A DNA stretch of 59,269 nucleotides, taken from Emmonsiellopsis sp. PD_33 (Eukaryota; Ascomycota; Eurotiomycetes; Onygenales; Ajellomycetaceae). Of the stretch, positions 21,521 through 31,983 are shown piece after piece (within the stretch, counting starts at the first letter, position 1; each line of letters opens with the position of its first letter). Under the pieces are notes generated by a model that saw only the letters and a list, made by a program, of their open reading frames with translations, was not told where the DNA came from and did not search any database. The position numbers and the translations under genes are program-made. Location of the stretch: assembly GCA_032988165.1 (NCBI GenBank), contig JANTQF010000214.1, positions 1 to 59,269 on the forward strand, written 5' to 3'.

Positions 21521-23118
21521 ATGACAAATTCTTCAACCACACCCCCCAGCTCGTCGTGGAAGAGCCATTTCCCCAACGGGGATCTCTGGGTTTTCGGCTA
21601 CGGGTGCGTTCTATATATTTCTCTTATTTCCCGTTGTGCATGTCTCTATAATACCCTGAGAAATAATATCTTTCATGCATTTGGCATTCCTATATAGCGG
21701 GTGGTTGTCCCATTCCAATGCCTCGGTTCTAACGTCTCGACTAGGAGTTTGATATGGAAGCCTCCGCCACATTACGGTATGTTGGAATATACCGACACAT
21801 CCATCTAATGGGACCGCTGCATATGGCAAGGAGACATGATTTCTTCATATTATCTATGGACGAATTTTTCCCCCGCGCACAAAATATCTCACATCCCCCC
21901 GCTGACTGGGTGTTCTTGCAGACCAGCGGGTTCTGGGATACATAGAGGGCTATGTCCGTCGTTTCTGGCAGGTATGTGTTTCGCCATTGCAGAGGTGGGC
22001 TGTATAAGTCTACTCTTAGATCTATCTTTCGCGAGTTCATACATCTCATCGGGGTGTTGGGGCTGATTATCATTTTCCACCATGATTCTAACCATTCTAT
22101 ATAGGCGAGGTACGATCTCCCGATAATGTCTATGAAATACTCAACGTCCCCTTCTATCCCTTTTCTTCCACGCTACCCTGAGGAGGAATATATCCCAAAT
22201 CCCACCTAGTAAAAGCAAAATCAAAAGCAAAAATAAGGGGCTGGTATATATATAACCAAACTAACCCCCCCCCTCACCCACAGCGGAGACCACAGAGGAA
22301 CCCCAGACTCCCCCGGACGCGTCGTCACCGTAATCGAACGCTCATTCTGGGAAACACTATCAGACCCTGTTAGTATAGCTAGCCCCTCTAAACCCCCAAC
22401 CCAAACACCAACAAAAAAGCAAAAAAACCCCATGCGGTACGGTACCCCTATCTAACAAAAAAACCCAACCCCCCCCCCTCTACCACAAATACAGCAAGCA
22501 TCCCTCGAACAATCCACCTCCCCAACACACACCACCACCTCCTCCGCCGTCTGGGGCGCCGCCTACCACATCCCCGCCACCCACGCCGAACAAGTCCACG
22601 CCTACCTCGACGACCGCGAGATAGACGGCTACTCGGTCCATTTCACCCCTTTCCACCCTTCCTCCTCCATACCAACAAACACACCCACGCCCACTTCCAC
22701 CGACACAAACACAACCGCCAAACAACCCCCCATAACCTGCCTCGTCTACATCGGCCTCCCCACCAACGCGCAGTTCCTCCGCGACCCGGCCGATCGCGAG
22801 CCGGCCGCGGTGGCGGCGGTGATTAGTAAGAGTCGCGGGTTGAGTGGGGAGAATCGGGAGTATTTGTATTTGTTGGAGAGGGCGTTGGAGGATGAGGGGT
22901 TTGGGGTTGGTGGGTTAGGGTTAGGGGTGGGGAATGGGGCGGATAAGCATGTGGCGGATTTGGCGAGGAGGGTTAGGGAGATTGAGGCTGCGGAGGGGAA
23001 GGGGGATGGGATTGGGATGGGGAAGGGGGTGAGGGTTGGAGAGATGGGGGAGAGTGGGGAGGGGGTTGCGGGGATGGAGGAGTTTGAGGGGGAGGTGGAG
23101 GGGGAGGGTGGGAGATGA
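21521..23118 (+). CDS. ChaC-type glutathione-specific gamma-glutamylcyclotransferase
   Basis: ChaC enzymes cleave cytosolic glutathione to 5-oxoproline and Cys-Gly. Six exons (21521-21603, 21745-21776, 21922-21971, 22105-22109, 22284-22368, 22495-23118) encode 292 aa. The family's N-terminal motif WVFGYGSLIWKP is at residues 23-34, then EGYVRRFWQASGDHRGTP and PGRVVTVIE. The catalytic Glu is E127 in LDDREIDGY, the position known from ChaC proteins, and CLVYIGLPTN is the conserved late strand. Exon 4 is only 5 nt (GCGAG); it is needed to keep phase and to encode the QAS of QASGDHRGTP. A low-complexity Thr/Pro insert follows HFTPF. The C-terminus carries a Gly/Glu/Met-rich extension of about 60 residues not usual in the family. 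All five introns are 126-174 nt, long compared with the other genes here. Confidence 0.93.
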
Positions 23119-24848
23119 GATGAGATGAGATGATGGGATTTATTGGGTTGTTGTTATGTTATTAGGTAACTAGACCTGTGTGGGTTGTGTCCATGTTAGA
23201 ATCTTTGTTAGAGAAGTTTATACACACATATATAGACAATATGATATGCAGCCGCCAATCACATATTCATCAGATACCTAACCTACGGAGTACCTTCCTT
23301 CCTACATACTCCCACAGTGGACCCATCCTACCTTGATTCAGAATGCCCAATTACTTAACCCAATATCTAGCTAGCTATTTAAATACCCTTGGCAAATAGC
23401 AACCCATACTTTTCTCCTCCCACCTAACTACCATCCACCCCCCATTCATCCCACTTCTACAGCCAGCCACACAGAATCACCTCAATGGACCACATCAATC
23501 CCTCACTCGATGGACAAAACATACACACAAACAAAACAAACTGTACCCTCATCTCCTGATCGAAGCTAATGCATCACATCCCTAGCCTATTATATAATAA
23601 CAATACCATTTCAAACCAACCAACATCATCCATCCCAAGAAGACCAACCCAACCGCAACCAACCCACCACGAACCCAATCTGTAAAAACGGTAAATAGAA
23701 GGAAAACTAGGTATGTATTATCGAAACGCGAAACTCGAAAAGGCCCCGGTCCGGTTTATTACAATTTCGTTGGTTTTGTTTCATTTTATGGCATAGGATA
23801 GGATTGCATTGCATAACATAGCATAACATAGCATAACATTAGAATAGCATGTGGATGTGGATGTGAGTATGGATGGGGCATTTAGGAATAAGAAAGACGG
23901 GCCAGGTAAAGTGGAAGGAGAAAAGTGCAGCCCGAGACATGGAAGAAGAGGAGGAGGAGGAGAAGGAGGAGGAAGAACATTGGGGGTTCTCGTGCGGTAG
24001 CTTGGGTCAGGGGGGAAGTGGTTCAAGGCAAGGATAGGACAAATTAGTAGAAAGTGATGGCGATGTCGATGGCAGGGGATCAGGTTAGGAAGAAAGGGGG
24101 GGAAATAGAAATCAGAGGTTGAGAAATAGGGAAGGAGAGATAGCAATGAAAGGAAGGAAATAGGGGATTGTGCGATGTGAATGCTATTGTAGGAGAGGGG
24201 ATCAAGAGTTGGATAAAGCACGCAGTTGGGATAGCAACTTAGTTAGCAGAAGGGATAAACTATCATGAAACTTATCAAGGAAGTAAAAAATGACCAGGAA
24301 GCCATCCAAGTCCACCGCCAGACCGATATTTGTTTTGGTGTAGACCCATTAGTTGGATTGAAAAAAAAAATAAGTTAAGCAGACTGCAAAGTTATTCAGC
24401 AAATTGCGACTTGGACGGCATCACCATGATTCAAAAACAAAGAAGCAAGAAGCTCTCAGCTCAGCTTACAGGACAAAACTGGGGAAAATTCCAATGCAAA
24501 ACATGGGGAGGGCTTGCCGATAACATGGGGTGTACAAGAAGATCAAAATTGCGGACAATTACACAAATTGTGGGTAGGAGGGGGGAGAAAGAGCCTGGAG
24601 GAAGAATTAAATAGGATCATGACAGATGCTGGGGGTATAAATTTCCATATCCCGCATTTCCTTTAATCGTTGCTCATTGCTCGTTGACTGCTGCCTCATC
24701 TTCTCATACTTTTCGTTTATTGCCGACGAGACCTCTAAGAAACTGACATGCTGGGGAGGGTATGCTGAGGGTGCTTCGAGGAGGAAAAACAGCCGAGACC
24801 GGTCGGAGTGGAATTGTTGTCTTTGGCTGTTCATCTGATGAGCGGTAT
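23119..24848. other. intergenic / convergent 3' regions
   Basis: No gene is supported. The 146-aa minus-strand ORF at 23781-24221 is Pro/Leu/Ser-rich and low in complexity, from a purine-rich plus strand, and looks like 3' UTR sequence. The region includes three copies of a 10-bp unit at 23811-23840. The right end holds the 3' UTR of the RRM gene. Confidence 0.5.
23811..23840. repeat. 10-bp tandem repeat, three copies
   Basis: Three consecutive units GCATAACATA, the last ending in T. No function is evident. Confidence 0.85.
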
Positions 24849-25707
24849 TTATGCTCCGGGATTTCCTTGGCCTTGGCCCTGGGAATACTGTTGCTGGTTT
24901 CCGCCCCAGCCTATCAAAATCAGCAAAGATACGACGTACAGGATGAGTTCGATCCAGGAACAACGAAGGAGAATCTTAAATGTCCGTGGGGTCTTACCGC
25001 CGCCACCTTGACGTGGCTCATAGCCGCCTCCTCCGCCTATTAAATTTTGCGTCAGAGATAGGACCGATATTGATAGCACGTGAAAGGTGATGGAAAGGGT
25101 GTATTTACCATAACCGCCACGGTATCCACCACCGCCTTGGCCATCGAAACGGTTGTATGACGGCCTTCCATAGCCGCCATCGCGGGGGCCAGCGGGGCGG
25201 TCAGCGGCTTTATCAACCCGGATGACACGGCCATCGAACCTGGACGGGTCAATCTCAACGATGTTCATCGGTAACGGATAGAATAGACGCCAGGGTTATA
25301 TGCCCAGCGCTGCTAGAATGACACCAACGTACTCCTGGTTGCTCATGGCATTCATCGCGGCATCTGCCTCGCCCTCGTTGGCAAAGCGCACGAAACCAAA
25401 TCCACGGCTGCGGTTTGTGTCGCGATCCTTGACAACGATCTACAGGAGGGATTAGAACGATAATGGCCGTTGGCTTGGGCGACTCGCTATGCGAGTTCAG
25501 GAATATAAATCAAGAAGCTGCGGGGCAAAACTGACGGCTTCCTCAATCGTGCCATACCTCGCAAACCCTTCACGCAGGGTATCGTCAGTGGTATGCCATG
25601 CCAGGCCACTTGTAGCGCAGCGGAACGCTATCTGTCAGTGACAATAATCAAATCAGTGGAACGGAAGCAATAGATAAATGGACCGACCCGATAAACAGTT
25701 TCGCCAT
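24849..25707 (-). CDS. glycine-rich RNA-binding protein, single RRM
   Basis: Six exons (25707-25688, 25608-25536, 25439-25333, 25239-25109, 25036-24998, 24910-24849) encode 143 aa. One RRM spans residues 1-80: RNP2 is KLFIGG at 3-8, RNP1 is RGFGFVRF, and the domain ends in FDGRVIRVDKA. The tail is rich in Gly, Tyr, Arg and Gln (RGGYG, GGGGGYEPRQGGGG, QQQYSQGQGQG), like plant and fungal cold-inducible GRPs that bind RNA in nucleus and cytoplasm and act in splicing or mRNA stability. Exon 1 codes only MAKLFIG and ends at a weak GTCGGT donor; intron 2 also has a weak donor (GTCAGT). The exon 2 acceptor used is ACAAG. A better CAG acceptor 23 nt upstream (25632-25633) would give a stop directly after MAKLFIGG. 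This layout suggests regulated splicing, as is common for RRM genes. Confidence 0.92.
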
Positions 25708-28700
25708 ACTGTCGTCCAAAGCAAATGCTGGAGTTAGGGCTTGTGGGGTAATGGGGGATCTTTAGGGCAGGGAGCAGCACTGTCAGCAAGGCAACACAAC
25801 TCTGGCGAAAGGACACGCACGAAACAAAGGGCAGTCAAAACGCAAAACCAGATAGCGGGCAGATGGGGCACAGGCAGGCAGAGTCTTATCACTGCATTCC
25901 CAGCGTGAGGGATGGATATACACCAGCAAGGGGAAATCTCACTCAGGCAGACAAGACGCGATGCGAGGCAGCCAGGCTTCTCACCCAGCAGTGCACGGCA
26001 GCGGATTACAAGGGGAGATGAGATGGCAGCAAGCAGCGCAGCAAGCAGCGCAGGAAGAGAGCAGACGAGAGACGGGCAGCAGAGGAGCAGGGCAAGACAG
26101 ACAGAGGCGTGACACAGCGAGGGCAGAGGGGAGAGGCAGAGGGGAGAGGAAGGGAAGAGAGCGGGAGCCTCACTAACGGTTTGGAGCAAGAGAGGCGAGC
26201 AAAGGGCGACGGGGGGTGGAGGGAGAAGAGCGACGGGATGGAGGGGATGGGAGGGAGGGGATGGAGGAAGAAGGAGGAGAGACGACGAGGAAGGATGGCA
26301 GAAGCGAGGAGGGGTGAGGCTCAAACACCCAACCTCCTCTCCTCGCCCTGTCTCTCCCAACAACCAACGACCAGATAACTCCTCGACTAACTCCCCAGTC
26401 ACCAACTGCGGCCCTCTCCTGCTGCGGCTTCCTCGAATCCCGCGTCTTACGCCGGAAATGCAGCCATACGCGCTTTTCATTTATTAGTATATTTACCTTC
26501 GTTCCAAGTCCCCACCATTCCACTGCTCTCCATCGCCATTCCAACCGGCTGCATCCCGTTCTCGCTGCTGCAGAATACCTCCCGCACAATTGCACAATTG
26601 GGCCATGCTCTGGCTTCAAAGCGCTTGGCCACCAGGCTTCTCGCCGTTAGCTGTCCGTCGGCGGCATTGCCGCTTTGGCCAGCCCCAGCACGCTAATCTA
26701 TTCTTCCCCCCCTCGCCGTTGGCGCTGGTCAACCCACCGCTGCCTGTTTCTGCTGGCGCCGAACGGGGCTAGCCAGCGAGGACAATGCAGCATAGCGCCG
26801 TTTTTGGTTCAGTGCTCGTTTACCAGTTCCACGGCAGGCGACGGTCGGAATGCGCTGTGTGTGCGGGTCTCAAAAAAAGACACAACAGAGGCTACCGCAC
26901 TGCATGGGCACAGATTGTCCAGGGACAGGGTCTGGAGGGCGAGGAGGGGCACTGGGCCTGCCCCACGGAATTGTCAAAACCGCCATCTGGATGGGTCGCG
27001 AGGCGCCCTCGGAGCCTGGGATTGGATATTGCCTGGCCTCCATGAAGGATTCGCACTTGAGCTTACCCAGATCCCCGTCGGCTCCCCCAAGTCTCGACCC
27101 CGCCTCCACTGCACAGAAAGGCTCTAGACAGCGCTATCGATGAATCGGGCTAGGCGCGTGATTTTGACTGGTATCGATCAGCTCTGCCACGCTCCAACTT
27201 TCTCATTGCTCCGCCGATCTCCTTTTTTGAACTCTGGTTGGGAACACCCAGACAGAATTCTTCATGCAAGCCGGAAAGGTTTCAAAAATTGTGCGCTATT
27301 TTCAAAAAGTATATTGGAGATTGCTCAGCGAATCTTCGATTCACCACCCACCATAGGCTTGAAAAGCCTGGCCAATGCAGCAAGCGCAGATAGTCCACAT
27401 TAGGACGGCCTGTACGCTTTTCACCATTGCAGGAGTTGCACAAACTGTCCTTGGGGTTGTTCTTTCGCTCCGTTTCAACCGTGAAAAACTGTTGGTCTCG
27501 GATTTTTCTCATTCTTTTGCGTTCACGGGTTATCCCGGCCGTTCCCGGCTGGTTACTTCGTCACCAGCAAGCATTCGAATCTTTCGTTATCCCTTCACCA
27601 GACTTACCTCTCCTACACCCCGTTGTGGTGGCACTCCGCAAAGCTCTTGAAGTGTCCGAACAATGGCTTTTTCATTTGATTCTCATTTTTGCGGCTTAAG
27701 CTCGGGTCACCTCCATGCCACCTGGCAGCTTCGTCCGGGTCGTAAATTCGCCAACCAGACTAGACTTCGGGAGTTGTCAACAGACATTCGGGTTCATATT
27801 GAACTCGGATGGAGAGGTCTAGCTGTTGGTCGAAAAAAGGCGAAACCTGGGGATTTGAATTCCGCCCGCATGATCAGCCGGCCAATAACGGTGCGACGTA
27901 CACTTCTATGAAGTGCACAAAGATGACTGCCGCATTGGGAAAGCTTCAACCTACAATCTCAGAAACGGGGGAGATCAGTCTGAATTGCTCGAACAACACT
28001 CGAGGGTATCCAACTCCATGTGCTAGATGTATCTAGAAAACCACACCCATGGCCTGGCATCCTTTTGTAATCCACGGCAGAATGCTTGTCATCCTGTTTT
28101 TCTGTCGGTTTATGGCATTCGTCACCGGCTCTTCTGCTGACAGGAACTATATCTTGATATTAGCAAGGCCCAGAGCTAGAGCGGGGGAAAGATATAAATA
28201 TTGCAGGGCAAGATAATCTTATTAACCTGCCGTTCGTGCGCAGTGGGCCTGCCTTCTTGTCCGGGATGATATTAGGATACGATGCCGAAAAGCTCCTCCG
28301 CTCGAACTCCAAGTGAGCGACAGATAGACACACATAATCGCCATGCGAACCTGGTCGTGGTTGATCATGTGTTATGGGCACGACGACATGGCTATTGTTG
28401 TCTGCTGGGAGAAAACGAAGAACGTCGTCGTCGGAGTGAAGAGAAAGTCAGGAACGATATGGAGCAGTTTCCTCCCTCGCGTCGAGCCTTCCCCTATCCC
28501 CAGCCTGGACCTCGGAACACACCTTCTACCGCCCGATCAGGAAGGAGCGAGAGATAGCCTTCGGCCATGTTTGGAAAGTTAGAGACCGCACACCCTTTTC
28601 CCGACTCTGGCCACTGACTCACCAGTATTCCTCACTGGCTCTGATAAATTGCCGCCTTGAAACCTGAACTCTACGCTGCTTGTTGCTAGAATGCCTTTCG

Positions 28701-28935
28701 GCGCGCCGGGGAAATGATAAATGACGCAATAATTCAGTGGGTAGCAGAGGTCGACCCGCGAGATGCACCTACTCCCCCCCTTCTTTCCGCACCTCAACGC
28801 CCTTCAGTTGTTTGCAACCATACCGCATCACAGACTCAAGCAAACTCGTCCCATAGTAAATATACCGCTACTCCGCACGATAAATACAATAGCCTACGCA
28901 GTATTGCCGCTATTCAGCCTAACGTTCCGCGCGCC
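25708..28935. other. intergenic, 3.2 kb, between the RRM gene and the 933-aa gene
   Basis: This holds the promoter and leader of the RRM gene, with a very purine-rich plus strand (about 26000-26330), and the promoter of the 933-aa gene. Long ORFs here (25734-26480 minus, 26675-27127 plus, 26173-26619 minus) are biased by the purine tract, overlap each other on both strands and carry no motif. None is called. Confidence 0.5.
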
Positions 28936-31900
28936 ATGTCTAAGCAGCCGTCGAAGGAGCCGCCGAAAGAGGCGGACTCGTCCTCTCAGGTGCAGATCGC
29001 CCAACCGTTAGACGAAGACATTCAGAGGGTGCTGGGGGCGCAGGAGGCGCGCCTCGCGCGCCTCCGAGGTTATGTCACTCTTCGGGAGTTTATCGGTACT
29101 ATGAGGTATTCCTTTTTATTCCAAGCGTCCCCTTATTGATATTTTCTTCCAGATATGTGCCCAGTGGCATATCAGATGTACCAGGAGAGCCGAGAGGAGC
29201 AATGTCCCCGGCAAACCGCCTCGGGCAGGGGAGTGAAAAAGGACCAACGAAATGACCGGGGAAACGGCCAGGAAAACGGTCAGGGAAACGGTCGGAAAAT
29301 CGTTAATGAAAGTAGCGTGCCAGGTGGACAACCCTTTGAAACAATCGCGGGTCCTTCAAACGATCCTCATCATATGGCCACTGGTACCAACAGATTCGGG
29401 AATATTGCTTCGCGGGTCCATAACGATCTGCCTCAGGCTAATCTAGAAAGGTCAGAGGCTATGGCTCTCTTCGATCGGCTCACACGGGACAGCGAACCAG
29501 CAAATGGTTATGATCGTCAGCCTAGACATCGAACCCGTCCTGATAGGTACGAGCCTAAAAATGCCAAATCTCGATCTTTGGATAAGGGCAAGAAAAAGGA
29601 GGACACGAACGGCCCTAAACAAAAGTCAAAAGATACAAGCAAACGGTCTGTTCAGCCGGGATGCTCCGGAAGGACAGCTATCGATAAAGGGAAGAGAAAG
29701 GGGCATGCAAACAAGCTACAGAACGGCTTCAGCGCGCCGAACGTTGCACAGGATCGCATCACCGTGCGTAGTCATTATTAATAAAGAAGAGGTTCATTTT
29801 TCTAACTTTGTCTATTAGCTGCCCGCAAATACTCGCCCTGGTTTCCTGCAGAAGGGCCGAGTAGGACATGGAGGTATGTCGCCCTTCGAATATTCGCCTG
29901 TATAACACTAATACCAAGCAATATAGTCCCCGATCTAAGTTGTTCCGATATGAGCTTTCTTTCAAACAGTCTAAAACGTCCGAACCAGCGTCAAAACAGC
30001 GAACAGGGAGGGGAGAAGCGTGCGCGACCAGACAAAACTTTAGGCGGGGAAATATCTCAATACTTCGCCTCAGGGCAACCAGAGTTGCTTATAAGCAACA
30101 ACCATTGTATGGCGACAGGTAATAACTTAGGTGGTACAGGGATGATGGCCCCAGGGAACGCAGCCCCAGGGACGAATCCGTCTACTTTCGACAGCGGTCT
30201 ACCTGCCTCTTTGTCAGGCCAATTGCACCCTCCCCTGTCAAGCCCAGGGCCATCGTCCGTTCTCACGATCCCTAGCCCTAGGAACGGTGGAACTGGTACT
30301 CCCAGAGGTACGTATTATTTGTTCGGATACAAAGTTCCAACCGAATATCTCCAGATAAACCAATAACTCAATTCTAACCTTACTTTAGGTGTTGATGTTA
30401 ACAACACGCTCACCAATTCGGCTCCATATGGTGCCCAGAACCCTGCTCTCAACCCGGATATGGGAAGTATGTCAGAGAACGGACAAACGGTTTCGAACCC
30501 ACATCTGGGCAATCATGAACCCATGGTCAATCAACTCGCCGTGGGGAATATCCAACAACAGCCTGCGGCATCTCAAGGGTATTCTTCAATGGTGAATCAA
30601 GAACCCGATCCGGGGGTCAGTGGTACACCCCTCACCGGTCAAAATGCGGAATATACTAGTCATCGCCCGGTCAGTATGTCTGTTGAAATGGATGGCCCAA
30701 CAGTAACTGAGATACGGATGCGGCAACACAACCCTCACGTTGGGCCCGCCAACTGGATTGCAGGAAACGGAACTCTACCAGGAGAGCCTTCGCCTGGTCA
30801 CGGACACCATGCTCTCGCCAGTCCTAGACGATATAACTTTAGCGACACCAATGAGAGGGACATGGGTCAAAACCCATCGCAAGCCACGTCCTATTCCCAG
30901 CTTCGACATTCTGCCACATGGCCTATGACTACTTCGCACATGAATCTACTCCGCAACGGGCAAAATGATAGGGATATTCGTGCCCGCTATGTTCCCCCCG
31001 CCGGGGAGAATTTTGATATTGCGGGACCCCACCGTAGCAGTAATCAATTTCGCCGGATGGCTTCTGAGCCACCCCCGCTCAACATCAATGGCGAAAACTA
31101 CGGGTCGACCTGGCCGTCAGGATACACAGACGAGTATAATCCGGACCAGCCAGCCTTTACAGGCCAGTTTTTTGAGAGCTCTGCATTGGAGGATAATCTT
31201 CAATATTCTCCTCAAGCACCACTTTCACAAAATATCATTGGAAGCCATGCACACGGCCGGAATGCATATTGTGATGAAACATCTTGGGTGAGTGCAGCCA
31301 ACGTAACTGTGCGCAACGCTGAACGTCGTTTATCTTCTGCGACTCAGAACGGCTATACAAACAGCTACCGCGAACGTTTCATTCCGGCCACCTCTGGACA
31401 AAACCCATCATTCAGAACCTCTGTTTCGCCATTTGAGAACGGCTATACACGCGATCATCAACAGCCAATGAACCAGGCACGGATGAACGAGTTGCCGCAG
31501 CCGACTCTATTCACACCGGCATCCTATACTCGCCAGAACTATGGGCTTGGCCATAATAGCATTCCCGGCAATCAGCCACTGAGGCCTGGTTTACTTTATG
31601 CTTCTGGTCCGAACAACACGCCCGCGTCAGCGCCGAGGGGCCAAAATGGCTCGGTTTCTCGTAACGGTGCCAATATTCCTGTTGCTTACTCGGAAAACCC
31701 TTCTCCGGAACATTATTCTCCCAGCGGCATCACAAACAGCGGGAGACTGATAGGTAACTCTCAGGGCATCACTCAAGGTTTCCCACAGCAATATCCATCG
31801 ACCTATACAGATCAGCTCTTCAACAACCAGCAGACTGTCGGTCCCTCCATGGGATCTCCTCAGGCACCACGGTTTATTACGGACCGCCCGATCACTAATT

Positions 31901-31983
31901 CCCGATGTTTATCTTCACACGTAGCTCAACAAGGCCAAGGGCAGCCATTTTCACGGCCATTTTCCCTGCCACGAAGGAATTGA
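28936..31983 (+). CDS. large disordered Asn/Gln/Ser/Pro/Gly-rich protein of unknown function, 933 aa
   Basis: Five exons (28936-29095, 29153-29763, 29819-29873, 29927-30307, 30389-31983) join in phase. A short charged helical segment lies near residues 25-55 (LDEDIQRVLGAQEARLARLR), followed by VTLREFI. Residues about 65-260 are polar and basic with KKK and KGK clusters (candidate nuclear localisation). The remaining 650 residues are low in hydrophobicity and rich in N, Q, S, P and G, with repeated NGYT motifs (QNGYTNSYRERF, ENGYTRDHQQ). No catalytic domain is seen. Exon 1 must end at the donor GTACTA (29096); using GTATTC ten bases on would give a truncated protein. The frame is also open upstream to an ATG near 28714, which would add 74 residues. 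A nuclear or RNA/transcription-related scaffold is possible, but this is inference. Confidence 0.8.

Noticed and set aside
22912..22927. GGGTTAGGGTTAGGGG considered as interstitial telomere repeat
   Set aside because: It is in frame inside ChaC exon 6, encodes GLGLG-type residues and is only two units long.
23781..24221. 146-aa minus-strand Pro/Leu/Ser ORF
   Set aside because: Composition follows a purine-rich tract and no motif or conserved feature is visible.
25734..26480. 248-aa minus-strand ORF upstream of the RRM gene
   Set aside because: Low-complexity Leu/Ser/Pro/Cys product of a purine tract overlapping several opposite-strand frames.
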